NCBI RefSeq assembly: GCF_003994415.1
Contig: NZ_CP034689.1
Coordinates: 2,108,001-2,172,000, forward strand
From: Achromobacter spanius
GTDB taxonomy: Bacteria > Pseudomonadota > Gammaproteobacteria > Burkholderiales > Burkholderiaceae_B
Length of the DNA: 64,000 bases
Direction: 5' to 3'
Positions 35,072 to 43,432 of this stretch are shown piece after piece (positions within the stretch are counted from its first letter, which is position 1; the number at the start of each line of letters is the position of its first letter). The position numbers and the translations under genes are program-made. The notes beneath the pieces were generated by a model. It saw nothing but the letters and a program-made list of their open reading frames with translations. It made no database searches and was not told the origin of the DNA.

Positions 35072-35472
35072 TCGTACGTAATGTCAAAGATGTCATCGGC
35101 ACTGCCGACGAAGTCCGCACCGATACCTGGGTCAGCCGCCGCGTGCTGCTGAAGAAGGACGGCATGGGTTTTTCCTTCCACGAGACCACCATTTTCCCGG
35201 GCGGCCGCACTCACATTCACTACAAGAACCATCTTGAAGCGGTGTGGTGCATTGAAGGCGACGGCTCGATCGAAACCATTGCCGATGGCAAGAAGTACGA
35301 CCTGGGCCCCGGCGTGGTCTACGCCCTGAACGAAAACGACGAGCACTGGCTGTGCGGTGGCAAAGAGCCGCTGCGCGTCATCTGCGTCTTCAATCCGCCG
35401 CTGACCGGCCAGGAAGTGCATGACAAAGAAGGCGTCTACGCCTTGCCTGACGCCGAAGCCAAAGCGGCTTGA
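35068..35472 (+). CDS. ectC: L-ectoine synthase EctC
   Basis: A 134-residue cupin that cyclises N4-acetyl-diaminobutyrate to ectoine. The family opening MIVRNVKDVIGTADEV, the cupin strands THIHYKNHLEAVWCIEGDGSI and the C-terminal DEHWLCGGKEPLRVICVFNPPLTG are all present. Start overlaps the ectB stop (ATGA). EctD follows 16 bases after its stop. Confidence 0.97.
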   Translation: MIVRNVKDVIGTADEVRTDTWVSRRVLLKKDGMGFSFHETTIFPGGRTHIHYKNHLEAVWCIEGDGSIETIADGKKYDLGPGVVYALNENDEHWLCGGKEPLRVICVFNPPLTGQEVHDKEGVYALPDAEAKAA

Positions 35473-35488
35473 TAACAAGGAGGTTCGC

Positions 35489-36415
35489 ATGATCTCACCT
35501 GCAAAGGATCCGTACGCCTCGCGTACGGACCGAGGTTCCGCCATCATCGCCCGCCAGGATCCGGTGGTTTACGAAGACGGCAAATACGCTGACGCCTTGT
35601 CCGGCGAACAAGTTGGGCAATACGAGCGCGACGGCTTCCTCTTGCTGGAAAACCTCTTCTCGGAAGAGGAAGTCCGTGCGTTGTCCACCGAGGTCGAACG
35701 CATGACGCGCGACCCGTCGATCATCCGGCGTGAGGAGTCCATCACCGAACCGGGCAGCAATGCCGTGCGTTCGATTTTCATGGTCCATGTGTTGAACCCC
35801 GTGCTGTCGCGCCTGGTGCGCGACCCGCGGCTGGTCAACGTGGCGCGCCAGATCCTCGGGTCCGAGGTGTACATCCACCAATCGCGCGCCAACATGAAGC
35901 CGGGCTTCAAGGGTAAGGAGTTCTATTGGCATTCGGACTTCGAAACGTGGCACGTCGAGGACGGCATGCCTTCCATGCGCGCGTTGAGTTGCTCGGTGCT
36001 GCTGACCGACAACAACGAGTGCAACGGCCCCTTGATGTTGGTGCCGGGTTCGCATCGCCAGTTCATCTCGTGCGTGGGTGAAACGCCCAATGAGCACTAC
36101 AAGCAATCGCTGAAAAAGCAGGAATATGGGGTCCCTGACCCGGTCAGCCTGCAATTGCTGGTAGAGCAGGGCGGCATCCGCTCGATGACGGCCAAGGCGG
36201 GTTCCGTGGTGTTTTTCGACTGCAACACCATGCACGGCTCGAACAGCAACATCTCGCCGTGGCCGCGGGCCAATGTCTTCATGGTCTACAACAGCATGGA
36301 GAACACCCTGAACCCGCCCAAGTACGGCCTGACGCCGCGCCCCGAGCATATTGCGACGCGCAAGGGGTTCAAGGCGGTCACGCCGCTGGATACCTTGAAG
36401 CTGGTGGGCGGTTAA
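35489..36415 (+). CDS. ectD: Ectoine 5-hydroxylase EctD
   Basis: A 308-residue Fe(II)/2-oxoglutarate dioxygenase that converts ectoine to 5-hydroxyectoine. The iron triad is visible as His148 and Asp150 in YWHSDFETWH and His249 in TMHGSN; the ectoine-binding signature QSRANMKPGFKGKEF precedes it. The ATG at 35489 has AAGGAGG before it. It is the last gene of the operon and is followed by a strong terminator at 36472. The presence of EctD means both osmolytes can be made. Confidence 0.97.
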   Translation: MISPAKDPYASRTDRGSAIIARQDPVVYEDGKYADALSGEQVGQYERDGFLLLENLFSEEEVRALSTEVERMTRDPSIIRREESITEPGSNAVRSIFMVHVLNPVLSRLVRDPRLVNVARQILGSEVYIHQSRANMKPGFKGKEFYWHSDFETWHVEDGMPSMRALSCSVLLTDNNECNGPLMLVPGSHRQFISCVGETPNEHYKQSLKKQEYGVPDPVSLQLLVEQGGIRSMTAKAGSVVFFDCNTMHGSNSNISPWPRANVFMVYNSMENTLNPPKYGLTPRPEHIATRKGFKAVTPLDTLKLVGG

Positions 36416-36471
36416 GCCCCGCCGCGTTCAGCCCAACGCCGTGCATTGACGGGCTGAACACGCCACACCGA

Positions 36472-36496
36472 AACCCGGGCCTTGCCCGGGTTTTTT
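36472..36496 (+). terminator. Intrinsic terminator of the ectoine operon
   Basis: A perfect 9-bp stem (AACCCGGGC at 36472-36480, GCCCGGGTT at 36484-36492) with loop CTT and a run of six Ts (36491-36496), 56 bases past ectD. Confidence 0.93.
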
Positions 36497-36588
36497 CATG
36501 GCCGTCGGGCAGGCGAAAAATCGGCCGATGAAGGCCGGGCTCTCTGCTATTCTTGCGCGGATTCCCCTTACGCCCAACCGATGCCGCC

Positions 36589-37461
36589 ATGTCCGCCCGT
36601 ATCCTGAGCTTGCATATCTACCCGATCAAATCCTGCGCCGGCATCGACCTGGCGGAGTCGCCCATCGACCGGGCCGGCCTGGCGCATGACCGCCGCTGGA
36701 TGCTGATCGGCGCCGACGGTCAGTTCATGACGCAACGTCAGTGGCCGGCGATGGCCCTGATTCGCACGGCGCTGACCTCCAGCGCGCTGCGTGTCAGCGC
36801 GCCCGGCATGTCCGATCTGGACGTGCCTTTGGATGGGTCGGGTTTGGAACCCGGCGCCCAAACCGTGGCGGTCTGGAGCGACACCATTTCTGCCCAGCAA
36901 GAAAGTGCCGAGGTCGGGAAATGGTTTTCCGAATTCCTAAAAACGCCGTGCCGGCTCCTCAAGGTGGACCGCGCCGCCGCGCGCAACGCCAAGCCCGACT
37001 GGGTCTCGCGCTGGGTAGACGCGCATCCCGACCTGGCCGACGCTTTCGTGGGCGAACACCATTTCGGCTTTGCGGACGGCTTCCCGTTGTTGATCGCCAA
37101 TCAGGCGTCGCTGGATGACCTGAACGCGCGTCTGCAAGCCAAGGGCGTGGCGCCGGTGCCCATGGACCGTTTCCGCCCCAACATCGTTGTGGGGGGCGAA
37201 TGGGAACCGTTCGAGGAAGACCATACGGCCATGATCACGGCGGCTGGCGTCAGGATGGCTTTCGTCAAACCATGCACCCGCTGCTCGATTCCGGATATTG
37301 ACCAGCGCACCGCGCAGCAGCACGACGAGCCCGGGCGTACGTTGGCGGGCTATCGCAATCTTGAAATCGGGGTGGTGTTTGGCCAGAACGCCATTCTGGA
37401 TGCGCCGGCTGGCGGGCGCCTGAAGGTGGGCGACGCGGTCGAGATCGAACTGGATTTCTGA
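36589..37461 (+). CDS. MOSC-domain protein (YcbX-like, no ferredoxin domain)
   Basis: A 290-residue protein with an N-terminal MOSC beta-barrel (LHIYPIKSCAGIDLAE, GLAHDRRWMLIGADGQFMTQ) and a C-terminal MOSC domain whose cysteines lie in KPCTRCSIPDIDQ (about residues 229 and 232). Such proteins handle sulfur or the molybdenum cofactor, for example in reduction of N-hydroxylated compounds by E. coli YcbX. It lacks the C-terminal 2Fe-2S domain of YcbX, so it would need a separate electron donor. The ATG at 36589 is chosen by homology of the following residues; it converges on sugE. Confidence 0.85.
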   Translation: MSARILSLHIYPIKSCAGIDLAESPIDRAGLAHDRRWMLIGADGQFMTQRQWPAMALIRTALTSSALRVSAPGMSDLDVPLDGSGLEPGAQTVAVWSDTISAQQESAEVGKWFSEFLKTPCRLLKVDRAAARNAKPDWVSRWVDAHPDLADAFVGEHHFGFADGFPLLIANQASLDDLNARLQAKGVAPVPMDRFRPNIVVGGEWEPFEEDHTAMITAAGVRMAFVKPCTRCSIPDIDQRTAQQHDEPGRTLAGYRNLEIGVVFGQNAILDAPAGGRLKVGDAVEIELDF

Positions 37462-37495
37462 CCGGTCGCCGGGCTGGGGGTGGGTCTGAAGCCGG

Positions 37496-37813
37496 TTAGG
37501 CCGAAGACAGCTTCAAGCCTATCAAGCCCAGCACGATCAACGCCACGCTGACGATACGCATCCAACTGGTGGATTCGCCGAACAGCACGATACCGGCCAC
37601 AAAAGCGCCCACGGTGCCTATGCCCACCCATACGGCATAGGCGGTGCCCAGCGGCAGGGTTTTCATGGCCACGGCCAGTAGCCAGACGCTGATGGCCATG
37701 CCGCCCGCGGTAATCAGGGATGGCCAGAGGCGGGTGAAGCCATGGGTGTATTTCAGGCCCACGGCCCAGACGATTTCGAACAGGCCCGCGAGCACCAGGA
37801 TGATCCAGGTCAT
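37496..37813 (-). CDS. sugE: Guanidinium exporter SugE/Gdx (SMR family)
   Basis: A 105-residue small multidrug resistance protein with four helices: WIILVLAGLFEIVWAVGLKY with the essential Glu13, then AYAVWVGIGTVGAF, typical of the Gdx subgroup that exports guanidinium in exchange for protons. The ATG at 37813 has GAGGAG upstream and is chosen over a longer frame to 37927, which would run through the leader. That leader holds both hairpins of a guanidine-II riboswitch, which supports the guanidinium assignment independently of the protein. Confidence 0.95.
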   Translation of the reverse strand: MTWIILVLAGLFEIVWAVGLKYTHGFTRLWPSLITAGGMAISVWLLAVAMKTLPLGTAYAVWVGIGTVGAFVAGIVLFGESTSWMRIVSVALIVLGLIGLKLSSA

Positions 37814-37857
37814 TGACGACTCCTCTTGTTGCGCTGCCGGCATTGCACCGGCAATAA

Positions 37858-37918
37858 GGGGTCGTCCCCGGATAAAAAACACCGGTCGTTTGACCGTGCG
37901 CGGCAACGGGCCGTCCCG
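37858..37918 (-). promoter_or_regulatory. Guanidine-II (mini-ykkC) riboswitch upstream of sugE
   Basis: Read on the minus strand, the sugE leader contains two short hairpins with ACGR tetraloops: CGGG-ACGG-CCCG (37907-37918) and GGGG-ACGA-CCCC (37858-37869). Two such hairpins before a Shine-Dalgarno define the guanidine-II class, in which guanidinium links the loops and frees translation. The spacing between hairpins (37 bases) is fairly long, and the second lies about 44 bases before the start codon. Confidence 0.88.
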
Positions 37919-37929
37919 CTGCGGCAAAA

Positions 37930-37935
37930 ATTATA
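37930..37935 (-). promoter_or_regulatory. -10 element of the sugE promoter
   Basis: TATAAT on the minus strand, a perfect -10, ends 11 bases before the first riboswitch hairpin, so transcription would start near 37923 and include the whole riboswitch. The -35 region (TTTGCC at 37953-37958, 17-base spacer) is a poor match. Confidence 0.7.
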
Positions 37936-38024
37936 GAATACCGGCTTCCAACGGCAAAACCGGATGCCGGGTATCACCTTAGCTACACGTCGCGGACCGG
38001 ACCGCGATCCAGGAAATTTTCATC

Positions 38025-38393
38025 ATGCAACGCATCATGCTGCGGGCAAAGCTACACCGCGTCACGGTCACCGAAGCCGACCTTCATTACGAAGGCTCTT
38101 GCGGCATCGACGAAGACCTGCTGGACGCTGCCGGCATGCGCGAGTTCGAACGCATCGAACTCTACAACGTCACCAACGGCGAACGTTTCGACACCTACAT
38201 CATCAAGGCGGCCCGCGGCAGCGGCGCCATCTCATTGAACGGCGCCGCGGCGCGCCGGGCGCAGGTGGGTGATCTGTTGATCATCTGCACCTACGGCCCG
38301 ATGTCCGAAGAAGATTCCGCTACCCACAAGCCGCAAGTGGTGTTGGTGGACGACGCGAATCGCGTCAAGGAAATACGCAAGTTTCCGGCCTGA
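38025..38393 (+). CDS. panD: Aspartate 1-decarboxylase PanD
   Basis: A 122-residue pyruvoyl enzyme making beta-alanine for pantothenate and coenzyme A. The self-cleavage site is Gly24-Ser25 in DLHYEGSCGIDEDLLDAAG, giving the pyruvoyl group on Ser25; Tyr58 region NGERFDTYIIKAARGSG is conserved. It is divergent from sugE with about 210 bases between starts and is followed by an iron-sulfur reductase 70 bases downstream. Confidence 0.97.
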   Translation: MQRIMLRAKLHRVTVTEADLHYEGSCGIDEDLLDAAGMREFERIELYNVTNGERFDTYIIKAARGSGAISLNGAAARRAQVGDLLIICTYGPMSEEDSATHKPQVVLVDDANRVKEIRKFPA

Positions 38394-38463
38394 CGCCGGC
38401 CCGAGCGCAGCGTCATCCTGGCCCAGCCGGCTGGCGTTCCCGTCAACTCTGAACCGTTTCATC

Positions 38464-39510
38464 ATGAGCTTCCAGGTCATCATCCAACCCAGCAAGCATC
38501 AATTCCCGGTCGAGCCCGGCCAGACCGTGCTAGACGGCGCCTTGGCGGCGGGCATCGTGCTGCCCTATAGCTGTCGCAACGGCGCGTGCTCCACCTGCAA
38601 GGGCAAAGTGGTGTCCGGGGAGTTCGACGCGGGGCAATATCCGGCCCAGATCCTGTCGCCGGAAGAACTGGCCGACGGCTACACGCTGTTTTGCCAGGCG
38701 CGTCCGGAATCGGACATGGTGGTTGAGTCCACCGAAGTCCGCCTGGCCAGCGACATCCAGATCCGCAAGCTGCCATCGCGCGTGCAGACGCTGGAGCGCG
38801 TGGCTCCGGACGTTACGGTGATCAAGCTGCAACTGCCGGCTTCCGAACAGTTCCGTTATTACGCGGGGCAGTACATCGAGGTCATTCTCAAGGATGGCCG
38901 CCGCCGCAGCTATTCCATGGCCGGCGCGCCGCATACCGGCAGCCCGCTGGAACTGCATATCCGGCACATGCCGGGTGGCTTGTTCACCGACCACGTGTTC
39001 GGCGCCGGCGAAACGCAGATGAAAGAACGCGAGATCCTGCGGCTGGAAGGGCCGTTCGGCTCTTTCTTCCTGCGCGAAGACAGCAACAAACCTATCGTGT
39101 TGCTGGCCAGCGGCACGGGTTTCGCGCCGGTGAAGGCCATCGTCGAACACATGATCCACAAGAACATCAGTCGTCCGGTCACGCTGTATTGGGGCGGCCG
39201 TCGCCCGCAAGACCTGTACATGGACGCGCTGGCGCAGTCCTGGTCCGGCTTGTTGCCGAACTTCAGCTATGTGCCGGTCGTGTCCAACGCCGTGCCGGAA
39301 GACGGCTGGACCGGTCGCACCGGCTTTGTCCACGAAGCCGTCATGCACGACATCGCTGACTTGTCCGGCCATCAGGTCTATGCCTGCGGCACGCCGTTGA
39401 TGGTGGATGCCGCCCGCCGCGAATTCAGCGTGCAGAATGGCCTGCCGCCGGAAGAGTTCTACGCGGATGCATTCACGTCCGAGGCCGACCTGGCGAAAGC
39501 CGCGTCGTAA
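38464..39510 (+). CDS. Ferredoxin-NAD(P)H reductase, AscD-like
   Basis: A 348-residue soluble reductase with an N-terminal plant-type 2Fe-2S ferredoxin (Cys37, Cys42, Cys45 and Cys77), an FAD domain (RRRSYSMAGAPH) and an NAD(P) domain (VLLASGTGFAPVKAIVEHM, ...YACGTPLMVDAARREF). In betaproteobacteria it is usually labelled CDP-6-deoxy-delta-3,4-glucoseen reductase, but no deoxysugar genes are nearby, so that label should not be taken literally. It is the electron-transfer component for an unidentified partner. Confidence 0.85.
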   Translation: MSFQVIIQPSKHQFPVEPGQTVLDGALAAGIVLPYSCRNGACSTCKGKVVSGEFDAGQYPAQILSPEELADGYTLFCQARPESDMVVESTEVRLASDIQIRKLPSRVQTLERVAPDVTVIKLQLPASEQFRYYAGQYIEVILKDGRRRSYSMAGAPHTGSPLELHIRHMPGGLFTDHVFGAGETQMKEREILRLEGPFGSFFLREDSNKPIVLLASGTGFAPVKAIVEHMIHKNISRPVTLYWGGRRPQDLYMDALAQSWSGLLPNFSYVPVVSNAVPEDGWTGRTGFVHEAVMHDIADLSGHQVYACGTPLMVDAARREFSVQNGLPPEEFYADAFTSEADLAKAAS

Positions 39511-39686
39511 CCAGACGGCACGAGCCACGGGGGGCGAATTCACAGGCTGAAAAGCTTGGTGACTTCCGCCCCTTTTTTATACGTAGGCGTAGGCAAATCG
39601 GCAGGGTAAACTGCCTTGGCAGCGGCTTGCCAAGGGGGCGGACATCGGGTCCGTGGCCGATTTGGCACGCAAGGAGCAATGCGGGC

Positions 39687-40943
39687 ATGAAAGTAGCGGT
39701 ATTGGGTAGCGGCATCATCGGAATCTCCAGCGCCTGGTGGCTGACTCAGGCCGGCCACGACGTCGTGGTCATTGATCGCTGCACCGGTCCCGCCCAGGAA
39801 ACCAGCCTGGCCAACGGCGCGCAGATTTCGGTGTCCTATGCCGAACCCTGGGCCAATCCCCAAGCCCCGTTCAAACTGCTCAAATGGATGTTCCAGGACA
39901 ATGCGCCGCTGCTGTTCCGGCCGCAGCTTGACTGGCGCCAATGGATGTGGGGGCTTTCCTTCCTGCGCGAATGCCTGCCGAGCCGCCTGGCGCCGAACAT
40001 CCGCGCCATGGTCCGCATGGCCGAATACAGCCGGGCCACCCTGCGCAGCATGCGCGCAGAAATGGGTATCGAATACGACCACCTTGAGCGCGGCATCCTG
40101 AATTTCTATCGCGATCCCCACGAATTCGAAACCTCGCAACGGGCCGCTGGCCTGATGCGTGATTTCGGCGTTGAACGCCGCGTGGTCACGGCTGACGAAG
40201 TCATTGCCATCGAGCCGGCGCTGGCCCCGCACAGGAAAACCATCGTCGGCGGCGACTACACGCCCGAAGACGAAAGCGGCGACGTCCATTTGTTCACGGT
40301 CGCGCTGGCCGAGCGTTGCGCCCAGGCGGGCGTTGAATTCCGCTACAGTACGCGGGTCACCCGCTTGCTGACCCAGGGCGGCGCGGTGCAAGGCATTGAA
40401 ATCATTGAACCTGATGGCCGCTATGGCGCTGTCTCCGCCGACGCCTACGTCGTGGCGATGGGCAGTTTCAGCCCCAATCTGCTGCGGCCCTTGGGCATCC
40501 CCTGCAACGTCTACCCGGCCAAGGGCTATTCGGCGACGTTTCCGGTCATCAAGCCGGAAGCCGCGCCCATGGTCAGCCTGACGGACAGCAGCCACAAAAT
40601 CGTGTTCTCGCGCTTGGGCGACCGCCTGCGCATGGCAGGTACCGCAGAGCTGTCGGGATATTCCCGCGGCTTGAATACCGGCCGCTGCGAGGCCCTGACC
40701 CATCTGGCGCAAGAACTCTTTCCTGACGCGCTCGATTTCGATCGCGTCAGCTATTGGTCGGGCCTGCGCCCGTCCACACCTTCAAATGTGCCCATCATCG
40801 GCCGGACCCGCATCCCCAATTTGTATATCAATACGGGACACGGTACGCTCGGCTGGACGATGGGTGTTGGCTCAGGCCGGGCTTTGGCCGATCTGCTCAG
40901 CGGACGGCGGCCAGAACCGGAATTCCCTTTTCTTGGTCTGTGA
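39687..40943 (+). CDS. D-amino acid dehydrogenase-like FAD oxidoreductase (DadA family)
   Basis: A 418-residue flavoprotein of the DAO family. The N-terminal dinucleotide fold is VAVLGSGIIGISSAWWLTQAGHDVVVID (residues ~3-30, in two pieces); the C-terminal GHGTLGWTMGVGSGRALADL matches DadA small subunits, as does YWSGLRPSTPSNVPIIG. It would oxidise D-amino acids to 2-oxo acids, passing electrons to the respiratory chain. AAGGAG is ten bases before the ATG at 39687. A binding protein gene begins four bases after its stop. Confidence 0.88.
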   Translation: MKVAVLGSGIIGISSAWWLTQAGHDVVVIDRCTGPAQETSLANGAQISVSYAEPWANPQAPFKLLKWMFQDNAPLLFRPQLDWRQWMWGLSFLRECLPSRLAPNIRAMVRMAEYSRATLRSMRAEMGIEYDHLERGILNFYRDPHEFETSQRAAGLMRDFGVERRVVTADEVIAIEPALAPHRKTIVGGDYTPEDESGDVHLFTVALAERCAQAGVEFRYSTRVTRLLTQGGAVQGIEIIEPDGRYGAVSADAYVVAMGSFSPNLLRPLGIPCNVYPAKGYSATFPVIKPEAAPMVSLTDSSHKIVFSRLGDRLRMAGTAELSGYSRGLNTGRCEALTHLAQELFPDALDFDRVSYWSGLRPSTPSNVPIIGRTRIPNLYINTGHGTLGWTMGVGSGRALADLLSGRRPEPEFPFLGL

Positions 40944-40947
40944 ACCT

Positions 40948-42288
40948 ATGAAGAATCTGCAATTGGCGGGCGTTGCCCGCGCGATGTTCGCCAGCCGGCG
41001 TGCATGGGTATTCGGCGCCGCCATGGCGCTGGCGGGCGTGGCGCATGCCGCTCCCGTGGAAATCCAGGTCTGGCACGCCCTGTCGGACGCCAACAAGGCC
41101 GAGTTCGAAAAGCTGGCCAAGCAATACAACAAAGAGCAGGACCAAGTCAGCGTCAAGCTTCGTGGTTTCAAATCGCAAGATGCCTTGAATCTCGAAGCCG
41201 TATCGGCCGTCAAGGCCAAGAAGGCGCCGAATCTGCTGCAACTGACCGACAACCATTCACCGGAAGTCGTGGCGCAGCACAAGGCCATTCTGCCGATGTA
41301 CGAACTGCTGGCCAAATACCCCATCAAGGACTTGAATTGGTTCGTGCCGGGCACCAGCAGCTTCACGCGCGACAGCAAGGGCCGCCTGCTGGCATTCCCC
41401 TGGATGGCCGAAGTGCCGGTGATGTTCTACAACACCGCTTCCTACAAAAAGGCCGGGCTGGACCCGAACAAGCCCGCCCGCACCTGGAGCGAGCTGCAAG
41501 CCGAACTGCTGAAGCTGCGCGACGTGGCCGACATCGACTGCCCCTACGCGTCGAGCGACCAGGTCACCGTGCACCTGGAGAACCTGGCCCCCATCAACGG
41601 CCAGCAGTTCACCAGCAACAACAATGGCCTGGACGCCATCACGAAGAAAAGCGCCGCGCCCGCGATGCAGTTCGACACGCTTTACATGCGCCATATTTCG
41701 TTGATGGTCAGCTGGAAGCGTTCGCTGCTGTTCATGGCGCACACCGGCGACGCTTCGGCCGACAAACTCTTCGCCAAGGGCGAGTGCGCCGTGCTGACTG
41801 CGAATTCCGGTGCGTTCGGCACGTTCGTGAACACCAAGTCGCTGTCGTTCGGCGTGGCGCCGCTGCCTTACTACGACCAGGCCACCAAGTCCGCCGGCCA
41901 GCCGTTTGTCAGCGGTTCGGCGCTGTGGGCGCTTGAAGGCCACCCGCAAGCCCAGGAGAAGGCCACCGCCCAGTTCCTCGCGTGGTTGTCCAAGCCGGTC
42001 GTCGCCGCTGAATGGCATCAACGCACGGGCTTCCTGCCGCTGACCGAAGCCGCGTTCCGCGCGTCCGACGTGTCGTTCTACAAGAGCATCCCGGGCGCAC
42101 AGTCCGTGATCGCTTCGATGAGCAACCGTCCGGCCAGCAACAGCCGCGGCTTCCGCATGGCGAACTACACGCGCATCGAGCCAGTGTTGAATCAACAACT
42201 GAACGACGCTTTCGAAGGCAAGGTTCCGCCCGTGGCGGCCTTGAACAATGCCGCCTCGCAAGCACGCAGCATCGCCGCGCAGCGCTGA
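40948..42288 (+). CDS. UgpB-like ABC transporter substrate-binding protein
   Basis: A 446-residue periplasmic protein with a signal peptide (RRAWVFGAAMALAGVAHAAP, cleavage near residue 30) and a family 1 extracellular binding fold like UgpB, the glycerol-3-phosphate binding protein (VEIQVWHALSDANKAEFEKL, PWMAEVPVMFYN). No permease or ATPase gene is adjacent. It begins four bases after the DadA-like gene with no good ribosome binding site, suggesting coupled translation. The ligand cannot be told from sequence. A terminator follows at 42336. Confidence 0.87.
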   Translation: MKNLQLAGVARAMFASRRAWVFGAAMALAGVAHAAPVEIQVWHALSDANKAEFEKLAKQYNKEQDQVSVKLRGFKSQDALNLEAVSAVKAKKAPNLLQLTDNHSPEVVAQHKAILPMYELLAKYPIKDLNWFVPGTSSFTRDSKGRLLAFPWMAEVPVMFYNTASYKKAGLDPNKPARTWSELQAELLKLRDVADIDCPYASSDQVTVHLENLAPINGQQFTSNNNGLDAITKKSAAPAMQFDTLYMRHISLMVSWKRSLLFMAHTGDASADKLFAKGECAVLTANSGAFGTFVNTKSLSFGVAPLPYYDQATKSAGQPFVSGSALWALEGHPQAQEKATAQFLAWLSKPVVAAEWHQRTGFLPLTEAAFRASDVSFYKSIPGAQSVIASMSNRPASNSRGFRMANYTRIEPVLNQQLNDAFEGKVPPVAALNNAASQARSIAAQR

Positions 42289-42335
42289 TCTACCGCAGTG
42301 AATGGCAGCGGATACGCTGCCGGCCGCGCCCCTCG

Positions 42336-42366
42336 AAACCCGCTCCGGAAGGATCGGGTTTTTTTT
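42336..42366 (+). terminator. Intrinsic terminator after the UgpB-like gene
   Basis: A 7-bp stem (AAACCCG at 42336-42342, CGGGTTT at 42355-42361) closes a 12-base loop and runs into eight Ts (42359-42366). Confidence 0.88.
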
Positions 42367-42499
42367 CGTCCGTGCCCAGGCTCGTCGAGGGGGATCAATT
42401 CATCCATGCGTACATGCCAGTCTGGCGGCGCACCCGGCCGTCGTCCACCATGCCGTTCATGCGTACCGCTTCCGGTGCGCCTTTTGCTTGCGGTGAGGC

Positions 42500-43432
42500 A
42501 TGGTTAGAATCTTCTTCCTGGCGGCAGGCCTGTCCTGCCTGGGGGCTTGCACTAGCTGGCCCGCCAATGGTGGCGCGGGTTCCGCTTGGCAAACCAGCGG
42601 GTCCGCCACACGCGGCTTCCGTTTTGATTGGCGCTTGTCGGGCGAACCGGCGGTGGCGCCCATGCAGGTCTTTGACGATGGCAAAGAGGTCTGGCTGCAA
42701 TTCGCGCCGGGCCAGGCCTTGCCCGCGATATTCGGCCTGCGTGAAGGGCTTGAGCATCCGCTGCCGTATACCCGGCGCGAGCCTTACGCGGTGGTCGCGG
42801 GTTCATGGAGCGCACTGCGGTTTCGTGGGGGCAGGTTATCGGCCCGCGCTGAACGTGATGTTGACGCGTCCGTCATTCCCCCTGCATCTGCATCTGCATC
42901 TGAGTCTGCATCTGCATCAGCCTCCGCGCTGCCCGATGCCACGCCTTCGGTGGCCATCCCGCCGTCGGGCGTAGGCGAATTGGCTACCCGTGGGCCCTTG
43001 GGCAGCGCCGGTGGCGCCCCGGCAAGAGCGGCAACCGCCGAGGTTGATACGGCCGTTGACGGGGTTCCGACGCACACCGCGCCTGCCATGGCCGCTTCCG
43101 TGCCGCCGCTTTCCGGAGACGCCAGCGCACCGGCCCGCTTCTATCGCGCCGCGCCTCCCGACACCACCTTGCGCGCCGTGTTGGCGCGCTGGGCCGGCGA
43201 TTCCGGTTGGACGTTTTATCCGCAGCACTGGGCCGTGGACGTTGATATCCCCCTGTCCGCTTCGGCTGAATTTTCCGGGGACTTCAAATCCGCCGTCCGT
43301 GAATTGCTTAGTGCAACTGAACTTGGCGATAAGCCCTTGCAGCCGTGTTTCTACGGGAACCAGGTGCTACGCGTGGTGCCCCTGGCCCAATCGTGTTCTC
43401 GCGCGGTCGTCATGCAAGGAGGTGGGGCATGA
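42500..43432 (+). CDS. TcpQ-domain lipoprotein of the type IVB pilus
   Basis: A 310-residue predicted lipoprotein: lipobox LGAC with Cys17 as lipidation site. The middle is low-complexity, rich in Ala/Ser/Pro (residues ~110-200) and encoded partly by a GCATCT repeat. The C-terminal ~90 residues (FYRAAPPDTTLRAVLARWAG...) form a TcpQ-like domain, found in PilL-type proteins of plasmid R64-like pili and in TcpQ, which helps the secretin reach the outer membrane. It opens the pilus operon and overlaps the secretin gene by four bases. Confidence 0.8.
   Translation: MVRIFFLAAGLSCLGACTSWPANGGAGSAWQTSGSATRGFRFDWRLSGEPAVAPMQVFDDGKEVWLQFAPGQALPAIFGLREGLEHPLPYTRREPYAVVAGSWSALRFRGGRLSARAERDVDASVIPPASASASESASASASALPDATPSVAIPPSGVGELATRGPLGSAGGAPARAATAEVDTAVDGVPTHTAPAMAASVPPLSGDASAPARFYRAAPPDTTLRAVLARWAGDSGWTFYPQHWAVDVDIPLSASAEFSGDFKSAVRELLSATELGDKPLQPCFYGNQVLRVVPLAQSCSRAVVMQGGGA
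42884..42925 (+). repeat. Hexanucleotide repeat (GCATCT) in the TcpQ-domain gene
   Basis: Seven 6-bp units: GCATCT three times, GAGTCT, GCATCT, GCATCA, GCCTCC. They encode an Ala-Ser run. Because the unit is six bases, copy-number change keeps the reading frame and alters only linker length. Confidence 0.85.

Noticed and set aside
36589..37461. Calling the MOSC protein full YcbX
   Set aside because: The C-terminal ferredoxin domain of YcbX is missing, so only a MOSC-domain label is justified.
38464..39510. A deoxysugar biosynthesis function for the AscD-like reductase
   Set aside because: No deoxysugar or CDP-sugar genes are nearby; the family name is inherited and the role is unknown.
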